Of a DNA stretch of 5,594 nt, positions 1 through 4,548 are shown piece after piece. Below the pieces are notes generated by a model. That model was not told the DNA's origin and did not search any database. It worked only from the letters and a program-made list of their open reading frames with translations. The stretch is from Bacilli bacterium (GTDB lineage: Bacteria; Bacillota_I; Bacilli_A; RF39; UBA660): the NCBI GenBank assembly GCA_900757295.1, contig CAAENH010000028.1, positions 1 through 5,594 of the forward strand, read 5' to 3'. The position numbers and the translations under genes were made by a program. How positions within the stretch are numbered: position 1 is the stretch's first letter; each line of letters opens with the position of its first letter.

Positions 1-127
1 ATGTATTTATTTTTCTGTTTTAAAATTTCTTTTAATATTTTAAATTTCTTTTTTATACTTTTATACATTTCTAAAAATAGCCTATTCCCCTATTCCCTAT
101 TTATTTCTTTGTATACATGAAAAAATA
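1..127. repeat. AT-rich recombinase-distal end with paired short direct repeats; possible element terminus
   Basis: No gene is visible here. Three pairs of short direct repeats are clustered: AAATTTCTTTT at 23-33 and 42-52 (19 nt apart), TTTTATAC in tandem at 51-58 and 59-66, and CCTATTCC in tandem at 81-88 and 89-96. The last pair lies between AAATAG (75-80) and CTATTT (97-102), which can pair. The stretch lies just downstream of the recombinase operon, where ICE ends and arm-type integrase sites usually lie. An attachment-site role is inferred from position; no core site or junction with host DNA can be identified. Confidence 0.4.
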
Positions 128-454
128 CTATATAGCTTTTAAGTTATTCTTTTGCTGTGTTTGAACAAAATTATTACTTAATAACTTGCCCAAACTACTT
201 AAATTATCAATATTATTAGCTTTTGTATCAACTTGTTCAGCTTGTGATGCTAAAACTTGTTCATAAGTATACTTTAACATTGATATTTTCTCTTGTTTTT
301 GCTCATCTGTAGCATCATTACTGTTAAGCATATATTCAAGATTATAACCATATAATTCTAATGCTCTTAAAATAAGTTCAACTTGTCCATCTAATAGATT
401 TAATTCTACAGAATGAATTTTATTTTTATCAAATTTTTTTTCATAATCTGTCAT
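128..454 (-). CDS. Small hypothetical protein, third gene of the recombinase operon
   Basis: The protein has 108 residues and no family I recognise. It is polar and probably mostly helical, with a segment at about residues 18-42 (LNLLDGQVELILRALELYG), a charged helix-forming stretch at 48-76, and a Gln/Asn-rich tail. It lacks cysteines, a signal peptide and membrane segments, and has no tyrosine-recombinase motif. The ATG is preceded by AAGGAG about 12 nt upstream, and only 28 nt separate it from the second recombinase, so it is probably cotranscribed. In Tn554 the third gene after two tyrosine recombinases, tnpC, is also a small non-recombinase protein (about 125 aa) that affects transposition. 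By position this protein could be a comparable accessory or directionality factor; that is inference, as no sequence similarity was established. Confidence 0.7.
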   Translation of the reverse strand: MTDYEKKFDKNKIHSVELNLLDGQVELILRALELYGYNLEYMLNSNDATDEQKQEKISMLKYTYEQVLASQAEQVDTKANNIDNLSSLGKLLSNNFVQTQQKNNLKAI

Positions 455-482
455 TGTTTTATCAGCTCCTTTTTATAATAAA

Positions 483-1460
483 TTATGCACAAAAAGCCTC
501 TGCATTTGCCATTTTATATTGTGATAAAGGATGATCCAACATTGCATCCATAACTTCTTGGTCATGTAAATGTGTATATATTTCAGTTGTATCAATTTGA
601 ACATGTCCTAATAATTCTTGAATAGTTCTAATATCAGTACCATTTCTATATAATAGTGTTGCACAAGTATGTCGTAGAGTATGAACACAATAGTTTTCAT
701 CATTAATTCCAGCTAATTTATAAGCTTTTTTTATAATCTTTTCGATAGCTGTAGAACTCATTTTTGACCCATATTTACTTACCAATAAGGTTTTAGTTTT
801 AGGATTAAAATTATCTCTTATTCTTAAGTATTCTTCTATTGCTTTTTTAGTCATTTTGTTAATATATCCAGTTCTTTCCTTATTGCCTTTACCAATTATA
901 GAAAATTTGCCATTATCCAAGTCTAAATCATCAATGGATAAGTTTTTTAATTCTGACAAACGGAGTCCACTATTTAAGAATAAATGTATTACAGCATTAT
1001 CCCTTATTTCTAAACCATATTTACTATTAGCATATACATTTATCATCTTCTTAGCCTCGTCTAATGATAAGTAGTTAGGTAGCTTTTTTACGATTTTTCT
1101 ATCAGCTTTTATTTTCTTAAATGGTTCTTTAAATATAGTATGTTGTATAGTAAATAGGTATTCAAAAAATGTTCTTAAATGTTCTGTTTTTACAACTCTT
1201 GAATTTATCTTGTACTGTGATTCTGCCAAGAAATATATAAAACTGTAAATATCGCTATTATTTAAAGATCTTATATCATTTAAAGTAAGTTCTTGTATAG
1301 ATTCGTATTTATTTTTTAGTTTGTGAATATTTATAAATTCTAAGAATTGTCCTATTGTTATTGTCATATTTTTAACATATACTTGTGATAGATTCTTTAT
1401 AGCAATTAAATAATTTGTTAAATCTGTAACAAATTTAGGGATTTTATTTTCTTCGTTCAT
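483..1460 (-). CDS. Tyrosine recombinase/integrase (second of tandem pair)
   Basis: This 325-aa XerC/XerD-type site-specific recombinase would cut and rejoin DNA through a covalent phosphotyrosine link, for excision and integration of the element. Residues about 8-110 form the N-terminal SAM-like core-binding domain and about 128-305 the catalytic domain. All catalytic residues are visible: Arg167 (GLRLSEL), Lys191 (GKGNKER), His260 and Arg263 (HTLRH), His286 (LLGH) and Tyr295 (EIYTH), with the XerD spacing of 9 residues between the last two. Length is normal for the family. The ATG directly follows the TAG of the first recombinase and its GGAGG lies inside that gene, so translation is probably coupled. 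It is clearly diverged from its neighbour, especially in the N-terminal DNA-binding half, which suggests the two contact different sites or act as a hetero-oligomer (inference). Confidence 0.93.
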   Translation of the reverse strand: MNEENKIPKFVTDLTNYLIAIKNLSQVYVKNMTITIGQFLEFINIHKLKNKYESIQELTLNDIRSLNNSDIYSFIYFLAESQYKINSRVVKTEHLRTFFEYLFTIQHTIFKEPFKKIKADRKIVKKLPNYLSLDEAKKMINVYANSKYGLEIRDNAVIHLFLNSGLRLSELKNLSIDDLDLDNGKFSIIGKGNKERTGYINKMTKKAIEEYLRIRDNFNPKTKTLLVSKYGSKMSSTAIEKIIKKAYKLAGINDENYCVHTLRHTCATLLYRNGTDIRTIQELLGHVQIDTTEIYTHLHDQEVMDAMLDHPLSQYKMANAEAFCA

Positions 1461-2498
1461 CTATCTTTGACCTCCGTTTCGTTCTAAAATACTTGATATA
1501 GTACAATTTTCCATTATATATTTTAATTTCTTATCTGAAATATGAGTATAAATTTCAGTTGCATCTAAACATTCATGACCAAGTATTCGTTTTAATACAA
1601 ATATATTTATATCTTTTTCATTATAAAGTAATGTAGCTCCTGTGTGTCTTAAAGTATGAGTATGATATTTTTCTTTATAAGGATTTTCATCAAGTAAAGC
1701 AAGAAGTTCATCTTTTATTATTGTTTGAACTGTTCTATTAGAAATTCTTTTATTTTGACCACTAATAAACAAGGCATCATGGTCTTTGTTGTCTTTTCCT
1801 AAACAAGGTCTAACCTGTAAATAACAAATTATAGCCTCACAAACTGCTGCATTAAGATAAATTAATCTTTCCTTATTACCTTTACCATGTACCCTTAATG
1901 TTTGTTCACTATCATCTAATTTTAAGTCTGATAAATCAATAGATGTTAGTTCTGATAATCTCAAGCTACAATTAAGAAATACACAAGTAATTGCATAATT
2001 TCTTATTTTAAATCTATTATTAGATTTTATTATATTAGAAAGTAATTGCTTACTTTCTATTAAACTTAAATGTTTAGGAATTCTTTTTTCTACTCTGCCT
2101 GATGTCATATTTCTTGCTGGATTTAAACTAATAAAATTATTGGTTTCTAAATATTCAAAGAATTTCTTTAATGATGCTAACTTTCTGTTTCTAGTTTTAA
2201 TATCATTGTCTAGTATATTATTTAAAAAGATAATATATTTTTCTAGATTATTTGGTGTTATATTGTTTAAATCTTCTAGAGTTATATCTATAATAGATAT
2301 TTTTTTGAATTCATCTATAGTTATTGTATATATTTTATTTTTATCTGTTTTTAGTAATTTAATATATCTTAACAAAGTTCTTAAATCAAAATATGTTTCA
2401 TCTATTGTTGTTTTTGATTTAAACTCAATGAAAGCTTTATATTTTAAGTAATTATTTAAAAACTCTGGTGTTTGCTTTTGATATTTCAAAAATGACAT
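1461..2498 (-). CDS. Tyrosine recombinase/integrase (first of tandem pair)
   Basis: A phage-integrase-family recombinase of 345 aa. The start is placed at 2498 because GGAGGT lies 4 nt before that ATG; an upstream in-frame ATG at 2510 overlaps this ribosome site and would add only four residues. The N-terminal core-binding domain spans about residues 8-125 and the catalytic domain about 140-330. Catalytic residues are Arg180 (SLRLSEL), Lys206 (GKGNKER), His281 and Arg284 (HTLRH), His308 (ILGH) and Tyr317 (EIYTH), so it should be active. It is followed with no gap by a second, paralogous recombinase and then a small protein. Tn916 has a single Int; tandem recombinases plus a small third gene resemble Tn554 TnpA/B/C. 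A terminator and a dyad lie between it and the gene upstream, so it may have its own promoter or depend on read-through. Confidence 0.93.
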   Translation of the reverse strand: MSFLKYQKQTPEFLNNYLKYKAFIEFKSKTTIDETYFDLRTLLRYIKLLKTDKNKIYTITIDEFKKISIIDITLEDLNNITPNNLEKYIIFLNNILDNDIKTRNRKLASLKKFFEYLETNNFISLNPARNMTSGRVEKRIPKHLSLIESKQLLSNIIKSNNRFKIRNYAITCVFLNCSLRLSELTSIDLSDLKLDDSEQTLRVHGKGNKERLIYLNAAVCEAIICYLQVRPCLGKDNKDHDALFISGQNKRISNRTVQTIIKDELLALLDENPYKEKYHTHTLRHTGATLLYNEKDINIFVLKRILGHECLDATEIYTHISDKKLKYIMENCTISSILERNGGQR

Positions 2499-2520
2499 TA
2501 TTACCTCCATTTCGTATAAG

Positions 2521-2535
2521 CAAAATGCAATTTTG
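2521..2535. promoter_or_regulatory. Dyad upstream of the recombinase operon, candidate operator
   Basis: CAAAATGCAATTTTG has 6-bp arms around a 3-nt centre and ends 10 nt upstream of the overlapping ATG at 2510, just before the recombinase ribosome site. Its position suits an operator or a recombinase/excisionase site. Upstream on the minus strand there is a weak extended -10 candidate (TGCTAGACT, about 2547-2555) without a convincing -35. Role inferred only. Confidence 0.35.
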
Positions 2536-2604
2536 TTTATATCTGGAGTCTAGCACATGAAATTATTAGCTACAAAGGTACAAATTTTAAATTTACACAT
2601 TTGA

Positions 2605-2650
2605 CAAAAGAAAAGAGTTAGTATAAGTTGACAAACTAAAATACTAACCC
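2605..2650 (-). terminator. Intrinsic terminator between the small genes and the recombinase operon
   Basis: On the minus strand GGGTTAGTAT (2650-2641) pairs with ATACTAACTC (2624-2615), ten pairs including one G-U, around a 16-nt loop. It is followed directly by TTTTCTTTTG. It lies 20 nt after the stop of the 61-aa gene. It should reduce read-through from the ORF7/ORF8 transcript into the recombinases, so the latter need antitermination, read-through or their own promoter in 2511-2604. Confidence 0.75.
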
Positions 2651-2669
2651 AAATGTTTATAAAAATATT

Positions 2670-2855
2670 TTATTCATTATTTATCAATCTTTCAGCTACT
2701 CCTACAATTCCGTCTTTGCCATATAAAGTTTGTAAAGGATCTATAAATAATTTCATGTTCTTTAAATTGATATCATTAGCTGAATTAAGTAAATTATGTA
2801 GTGCTATTATACTATAAGCTCTAACTTGTTCCCAAGAATATAATTCTTTTTCCAT
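2670..2855 (-). CDS. Small hypothetical protein in the xis position
   Basis: This 61-residue soluble-looking protein belongs to no family I recognise. It starts with ATG 7 nt after GGAGG, and that ribosome site lies in the last codons of the preceding membrane-protein gene, so the pair is probably coupled. It has a Trp-Glu-Gln segment near the N terminus (YSWEQVRAYSIIALHNLL, about 6-23), likely helical, and an acidic end. It shows no obvious winged-helix or MerR-like excisionase pattern and is not highly basic, unlike Tn916 Xis. Its place between ORF8 and the integrase genes matches xis, so a recombination-directionality role is possible, but that rests on position only. A terminator follows the stop codon. 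Confidence 0.65.
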   Translation of the reverse strand: MEKELYSWEQVRAYSIIALHNLLNSANDINLKNMKLFIDPLQTLYGKDGIVGVAERLINNE

Positions 2856-2859
2856 ATAC

Positions 2860-3045
2860 CTACCTCCAAAATTTTCTTTTTTTATTTAATTTTTTCTCTC
2901 TATATTGTCTTAAGTATTCCATTTGTTCTTTATCTTCTAACCTTTGTTCTTCTTCTGTTTTATCGTTACCACCAATAATTATTAAAATCATAGGTAGTCC
3001 AATAAATATAAACAAAAATGTAATCATTGAAATAATATCTAACAT
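2860..3045 (-). CDS. Small single-pass membrane protein
   Basis: I place the start at the ATG at 3045 because GGAGG lies 8 nt before it; an in-frame TTG at 3060 would overlap that ribosome site. The resulting 61-aa protein has one strongly hydrophobic segment (about residues 4-24, ISMITFLFIFIGLPMILIII). A highly charged tail rich in Glu, Lys and Arg follows, with helical or coiled-coil character and a basic C terminus (KKLNKKRKFW), so the tail probably faces the cytoplasm. I do not recognise the family. The gene begins about 40 nt after the structured RNA domain, which could therefore be its cis-acting leader, and it is coupled to the next small gene. Confidence 0.7.
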   Translation of the reverse strand: MLDIISMITFLFIFIGLPMILIIIGGNDKTEEEQRLEDKEQMEYLRQYREKKLNKKRKFWR

Positions 3046-3086
3046 TTTATTTGCCTCCAATAAATTGTATCTTTTTGTTTTTATTC

Positions 3087-3326
3087 TTTGTTAGACTGCT
3101 ATTGTTTCTAGCAACATTGGAATTTCACCAACCAGAATTCTGGCTTGTACTCATTGCATGGGACGCACCATTATAAAAGTATTATGGACTACCTTCATAA
3201 CTTTACGCTCGTTCTATGACTATACAAAAGTATCTTAAACCGCATTCTCAATAAGATAACATTCTTATTGGTAATCTGAATAGTTGCTGACCTACCCAGA
3301 ACACAGTTCTTATATGATCTAACAAA
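3087..3326 (-). ncRNA. Candidate structured RNA, multi-hairpin domain closed by a 9-bp helix
   Basis: No ORF covers this stretch. On the minus strand TTTGTTAGA (3326-3318) is perfectly complementary to TCTAACAAA (3095-3087) and encloses a series of hairpins: 3298-3310 (5 bp, 3-nt loop), 3249-3270 (8 bp, 6-nt loop), 3168-3187 (7 bp with one A-A mismatch, 4-nt loop), 3130-3145 (6 bp, AATT loop), 3117-3131 (4 bp, sharing two bases with the previous one) and 3097-3113 (5 bp, 7-nt loop). G+C is about 36%, well above the flanking genes, as expected of structured RNA in an AT-rich genome. Unpaired GC-rich stretches (GGGTAGGTC, GTGCGTCCC) could form tertiary contacts. I do not see group I or group II intron cores, a T-box or a riboswitch I know. 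It may be a trans-acting RNA or the 5' leader of the membrane-protein gene. Confidence 0.6.
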
Positions 3327-3346
3327 AATTTTATTTGATTTTCAAT

Positions 3347-3395
3347 GTGCAATCCATAATAGAAGATTTTTTAATTCTTCTACTATGAACAGCAC
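3347..3395 (-). ncRNA. 19-bp RNA hairpin, probable 5' domain of the structured RNA
   Basis: The arms 3395-3377 and 3365-3347 (minus-strand sense) pair at 18 of 19 positions with an 11-nt A-rich loop and a single T-T mismatch. Three pairs are G-U in the minus-strand transcript and would be A-C mismatches in a plus-strand transcript, which argues that the functional RNA is read from the minus strand, as the genes are. No U-tract follows, so it is not a terminator for ORF8. The 11-mer ACAAAAATTTT occurs on both sides of it, at 3322-3332 and 3394-3404 on the plus strand. Confidence 0.6.
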
Positions 3396-3418
3396 AAAAA
3401 TTTTGAAAAAGGATACAT

Positions 3419-3631
3419 TTAATTTTTAAATTTTTTATAAATTTTTTTATTTCTTATTAATTCGACTGAATATGTAATCAATTCACTCTTTAAATCCTCA
3501 TCTATAATACCTCGCATATCTTTAGAATTATTATTTATAAGTTTCATTATTTTGTCTAAAACTCTTATTAAAGCTACATCATCAGTTACTGCTAATTTTA
3601 ATAATTTATAAAACTCTGTTTCGTATTCCAT
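3419..3631 (-). CDS. Tn916 ORF8-like conjugative-transposon regulator (HTH_16-like)
   Basis: This 70-aa protein resembles the small helix-turn-helix conjugative-transposon domain of Tn916 ORF8. An N-terminal helix (FYKLLKLAVTDDVALIRVLDK) matches the 'x-D-x-x-A-x-x-x-I-L-x-K' pattern seen at the start of that family and in region 2 of group 5 sigma factors. The stretch IIDEDLKSELITYSVELI matches the conserved 'D-E-(D/E)-L-K' part of ORF8. The ATG lies 3 nt after the ORF7-like stop, and its GGAGG is inside that gene, so the two are translationally coupled. In Tn916, orf7-orf8 read-through increases xis/int and transfer-gene expression, so this is probably a positive regulator of excision and transfer. 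It is slightly shorter than Tn916 ORF8 (about 76 aa). Family assignment is from memory of motifs. Confidence 0.75.
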   Translation of the reverse strand: MEYETEFYKLLKLAVTDDVALIRVLDKIMKLINNNSKDMRGIIDEDLKSELITYSVELIRNKKIYKKFKN

Positions 3632-3634
3632 AAT

Positions 3635-3982
3635 TTAATCCTCCAATTTCTTTTTTAATTTTGCTAAAGCACGATTTCTTCTTTGCTTTAATGTACATAC
3701 TTTTTCGCCTGTAATTTTTGAAATTTCTATATAACTTAATCCATACTTGTAATGTAAATTAAGTAAATAAATATCTTTATGATTTAATATTCCTATATTG
3801 GAAATGTCTTCAACTACTGGTTCTTTTATTCTATAATCTTCTATTTCATTAATACTAACTTCACATTCCCTCATTCTTTCAAAATCTCTATAATAATTTA
3901 ATCTCTTGTGATAAAGAGCTTTCTGCATATAATTTATAAATTTTGCTAATACAATATCATCTTCTAATTCTTCATTAGACAT
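3635..3982 (-). CDS. Sigma-70 region-4-like regulator, Tn916 ORF7 homologue
   Basis: This 115-aa protein has a sigma region 4-type helix-turn-helix at about residues 66-110. The pattern is 'LNHKDIYLLNLHYKYGLSY-IEISKITG', followed by the recognition helix (VCTLKQRRNRALAKLKKKL). The N-terminal half (FINYMQKALYHKRLNYYRDF, then EVSINEIEDY) follows the same pattern as Tn916 ORF7 ahead of its HTH. It is shorter than ORF7 (about 140 aa), mainly in the middle linker. In Tn916, ORF7 with ORF8 activates transcription toward xis/int and the transfer genes. The ATG is 9 nt after an AGGAGG that is buried in a terminator-like hairpin, so synthesis should depend on opening of the leader. A weaker alternative is an RNA polymerase sigma factor-like phage activator. 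Confidence 0.85.
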   Translation of the reverse strand: MSNEELEDDIVLAKFINYMQKALYHKRLNYYRDFERMRECEVSINEIEDYRIKEPVVEDISNIGILNHKDIYLLNLHYKYGLSYIEISKITGEKVCTLKQRRNRALAKLKKKLED

Positions 3983-3985
3983 AAT

Positions 3986-4034
3986 AAAAAACCTCCTATT
4001 TACTCAAATTTCAAACAATTCGAGTAACAGGAGG
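3986..4034 (-). promoter_or_regulatory. Terminator-like hairpin that also sequesters the ORF7 ribosome binding site
   Basis: In the minus-strand transcript CCTCCTGTTACTC (4034-4022) pairs with GAGTAAATAGGAGG (4005-3992): two six-bp blocks around a small G/AU internal loop, with a 16-nt loop. The 3' arm contains the whole AGGAGG Shine-Dalgarno sequence, and six U (3991-3986) follow directly, 3 nt before the ORF7 ATG. Formed during transcription it should cause termination; formed in a finished mRNA it should block initiation. The 5' arm starts 5 nt after the leader ORF stop (4039), so a ribosome pausing at the end of that ORF would cover CCTCCT and open the structure. Confidence 0.75.
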
Positions 4035-4038
4035 TCCT

Positions 4039-4224
4039 CTACATTTTGTATATAAAAATGTTAAAAGAGCAGAAATGTCCATAACCTTTTTTCTGCTCTT
4101 TACAAAATATGAAATTATTTTGACTCCATTCAAGACAATTCTCAAATCTACACACCTCTAAATGCGTAGATTTCAAGAACATAAACATAAACATTTCTAT
4201 AAAACTACGCCAAAAATCTCTCAT
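4039..4224 (-). CDS. Leader peptide (about 61 aa) of the ORF7/ORF8 attenuator
   Basis: I start it at the ATG at 4224 (MRDFWRSF), 6-7 nt after AAAGGA. The in-frame ATG at 4242 lacks a ribosome site, and a GTG at 4299 lies inside the preceding terminator. The peptide is rich in Phe and Met near the start (EMFMFMF) and has scattered cysteines and aromatics, but no recognisable domain. Residues 41-54, including KEQKKGYGHFCSF, are encoded by the terminator stem at 4064-4101, so a ribosome translating to the end would melt that stem. This recalls the tet(M) leader ORF (orf12) of Tn916, which couples ribosome behaviour under tetracycline to read-through. The peptide is probably a by-product and its translation the function. 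No resistance gene follows. The similarity is from memory and needs alignment. Confidence 0.6.
   Translation of the reverse strand: MRDFWRSFIEMFMFMFLKSTHLEVCRFENCLEWSQNNFIFCKEQKKGYGHFCSFNIFIYKM
4054..4101 (-). terminator. Intrinsic terminator inside the leader ORF
   Basis: On the minus strand AAAGAGCAGAAA (4101-4090) pairs perfectly with TTTCTGCTCTTT (4075-4064), 12 bp with a 14-nt loop, followed by TTAACATTTTT. The outer segments ATTTTGTA (4108-4101) and TACAAAAT (4050-4043) are also complementary and could extend or replace part of the fold. As it lies within a reading frame it is a conditional terminator, opened by translating ribosomes. Confidence 0.75.
4144..4210 (-). promoter_or_regulatory. 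Mutually exclusive stems in the leader
   Basis: AAATCTAC (minus, 4173-4166) pairs perfectly with GTAGATTT (4151-4144). The overlapping CTACGC (4169-4164) can instead pair with an upstream GCGTAG (4210-4205). Only one of the two can form at a time, a usual feature of attenuators. Both lie inside the 61-codon leader ORF. The functional choice is inferred. Confidence 0.45.
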
Positions 4225-4284
4225 ATTTTTTCCTTTTAGCATGTTTATGCTTATTCGTATATAGAATGGAATTGTGTTATATAT

Positions 4285-4328
4285 AAAAATAAAAGGCACA
4301 CAAATAACCGTTAAAGATTATTGTGTGC
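4285..4328 (-). terminator. Intrinsic terminator overlapping the end of the short leader ORF
   Basis: On the minus strand GCACACAA (4328-4321) pairs with TTGTGTGC (4303-4296). Three more pairs (TAA with TTA) follow past a one-base bulge, and CTTTTATTTTTAT comes after the stem. The 5' arm holds the last sense codons and the TAA of the 15-codon ORF, so a ribosome finishing that ORF would block the stem. Confidence 0.75.
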
Positions 4329-4365
4329 TATCTAAATTATTTTTATATATTAAATAAAAATCCAT
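4318..4365 (-). CDS. 15-aa leader peptide
   Basis: The ORF encodes MDFYLIYKNNLDSTQ and starts 4 nt after a very strong ribosome site, GGGAGGAG (ATG at 4365). It ends with TAA at 4318-4320, inside the 5' half of the terminator hairpin at 4296-4328. Such a strong ribosome site in front of 15 codons that run into a terminator is best explained as a regulatory leader ORF in an attenuation system. The start codon and the codons after it lie in one arm of an 11-bp inverted repeat, so initiation may also be controlled. No other function can be read from so short a peptide. Confidence 0.55.
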   Translation of the reverse strand: MDFYLIYKNNLDSTQ

Positions 4366-4416
4366 CTTACTCCTCCCTGTTTTTAAATAACATCATTGGT
4401 GGTTTGATGGATTTTT
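4356..4416 (-). promoter_or_regulatory. 11-bp stem covering the start codon of the short leader ORF
   Basis: On the minus strand AAAAATCCATC (4416-4406) pairs perfectly with GATGGATTTTT (4366-4356), leaving a 39-nt loop that contains the strong GGGAGGAG. The 3' arm includes the ATG and ends in five U, so the structure can hide the start or act as a weak terminator. The long loop lowers its stability. I find no convincing -35/-10 pair between it and the upstream terminator. Confidence 0.5.
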
Positions 4417-4458
4417 CTTTTGCTTTAATTACATATTCAAAACTGGCTTAAAAGAAAT

Positions 4459-4498
4459 AAAGAAAAGTAATAAAAATTTAATTCTATTACTTTTCTTT
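4459..4498. terminator. Bidirectional intrinsic terminator after the cargo genes
   Basis: AAAGAAAAGTAATA (4459-4472) and TATTACTTTTCTTT (4485-4498) form a perfect 14-bp stem with a 12-nt loop. On the minus strand it is followed by ATTTCTTTT and on the plus strand by TATTTTTTA, so it can work both ways. It lies about 50 nt after the DUF3781 stop and separates the cargo from the leader. Confidence 0.8.
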
Positions 4499-4536
4499 TA
4501 TTTTTTATCAAAATTGTTCTTTATAATCTAAATACA

Positions 4537-4548
4537 AAATTGTAATTT
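4537..4548. repeat. AAATTGTAATTT dyad, copy 1
   Basis: This 12-mer (symmetric AAATT-NN-AATTT) overlaps the stop codon of the DUF3781 gene. It is one of three identical copies in about 1 kb, each at a border of the two cargo genes. Confidence 0.5.

Noticed and set aside
856..1074. 72-codon plus-strand ORF
   Set aside because: It is antisense to the catalytic domain of a clear tyrosine recombinase, has no ribosome site and no family pattern.
2140..2451. 103-codon plus-strand ORF
   Set aside because: It lies antisense to the N-terminal domain of the first recombinase; its hydrophobic look comes from AT-rich antisense codons.
2499..2510. Four-residue N-terminal extension of the first recombinase
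   Set aside because: The ATG at 2510 overlaps the GGAGG that serves the ATG at 2498, and no ribosome site lies before it.
3145..3190. c-di-GMP-I or similar riboswitch suggested by GGGACGCA on the plus strand
   Set aside because: The rest of the aptamer consensus is absent, and the genes and G-U evidence point to the minus strand.
3087..3326. Group I or group II intron
   Set aside because: I found no matched group I P7 strands (GACTA with TAGTC in the right order) and no group II domain V hairpin. The similarity was limited to short TAGTCC-like strings.
4225..4299. N-terminal extension of the leader ORF from GTG at 4299
   Set aside because: The GTG lies in the 3' arm of a terminator stem and has no ribosome site; the ATG at 4224 has AAAGGA at good spacing.
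4415..4458. Promoter for the attenuator leader
   Set aside because: TTGAAT and TATGTAAT strings occur, but no -35/-10 pair has acceptable spacing. A promoter may exist here, or transcription may come by read-through; the sequence does not decide.
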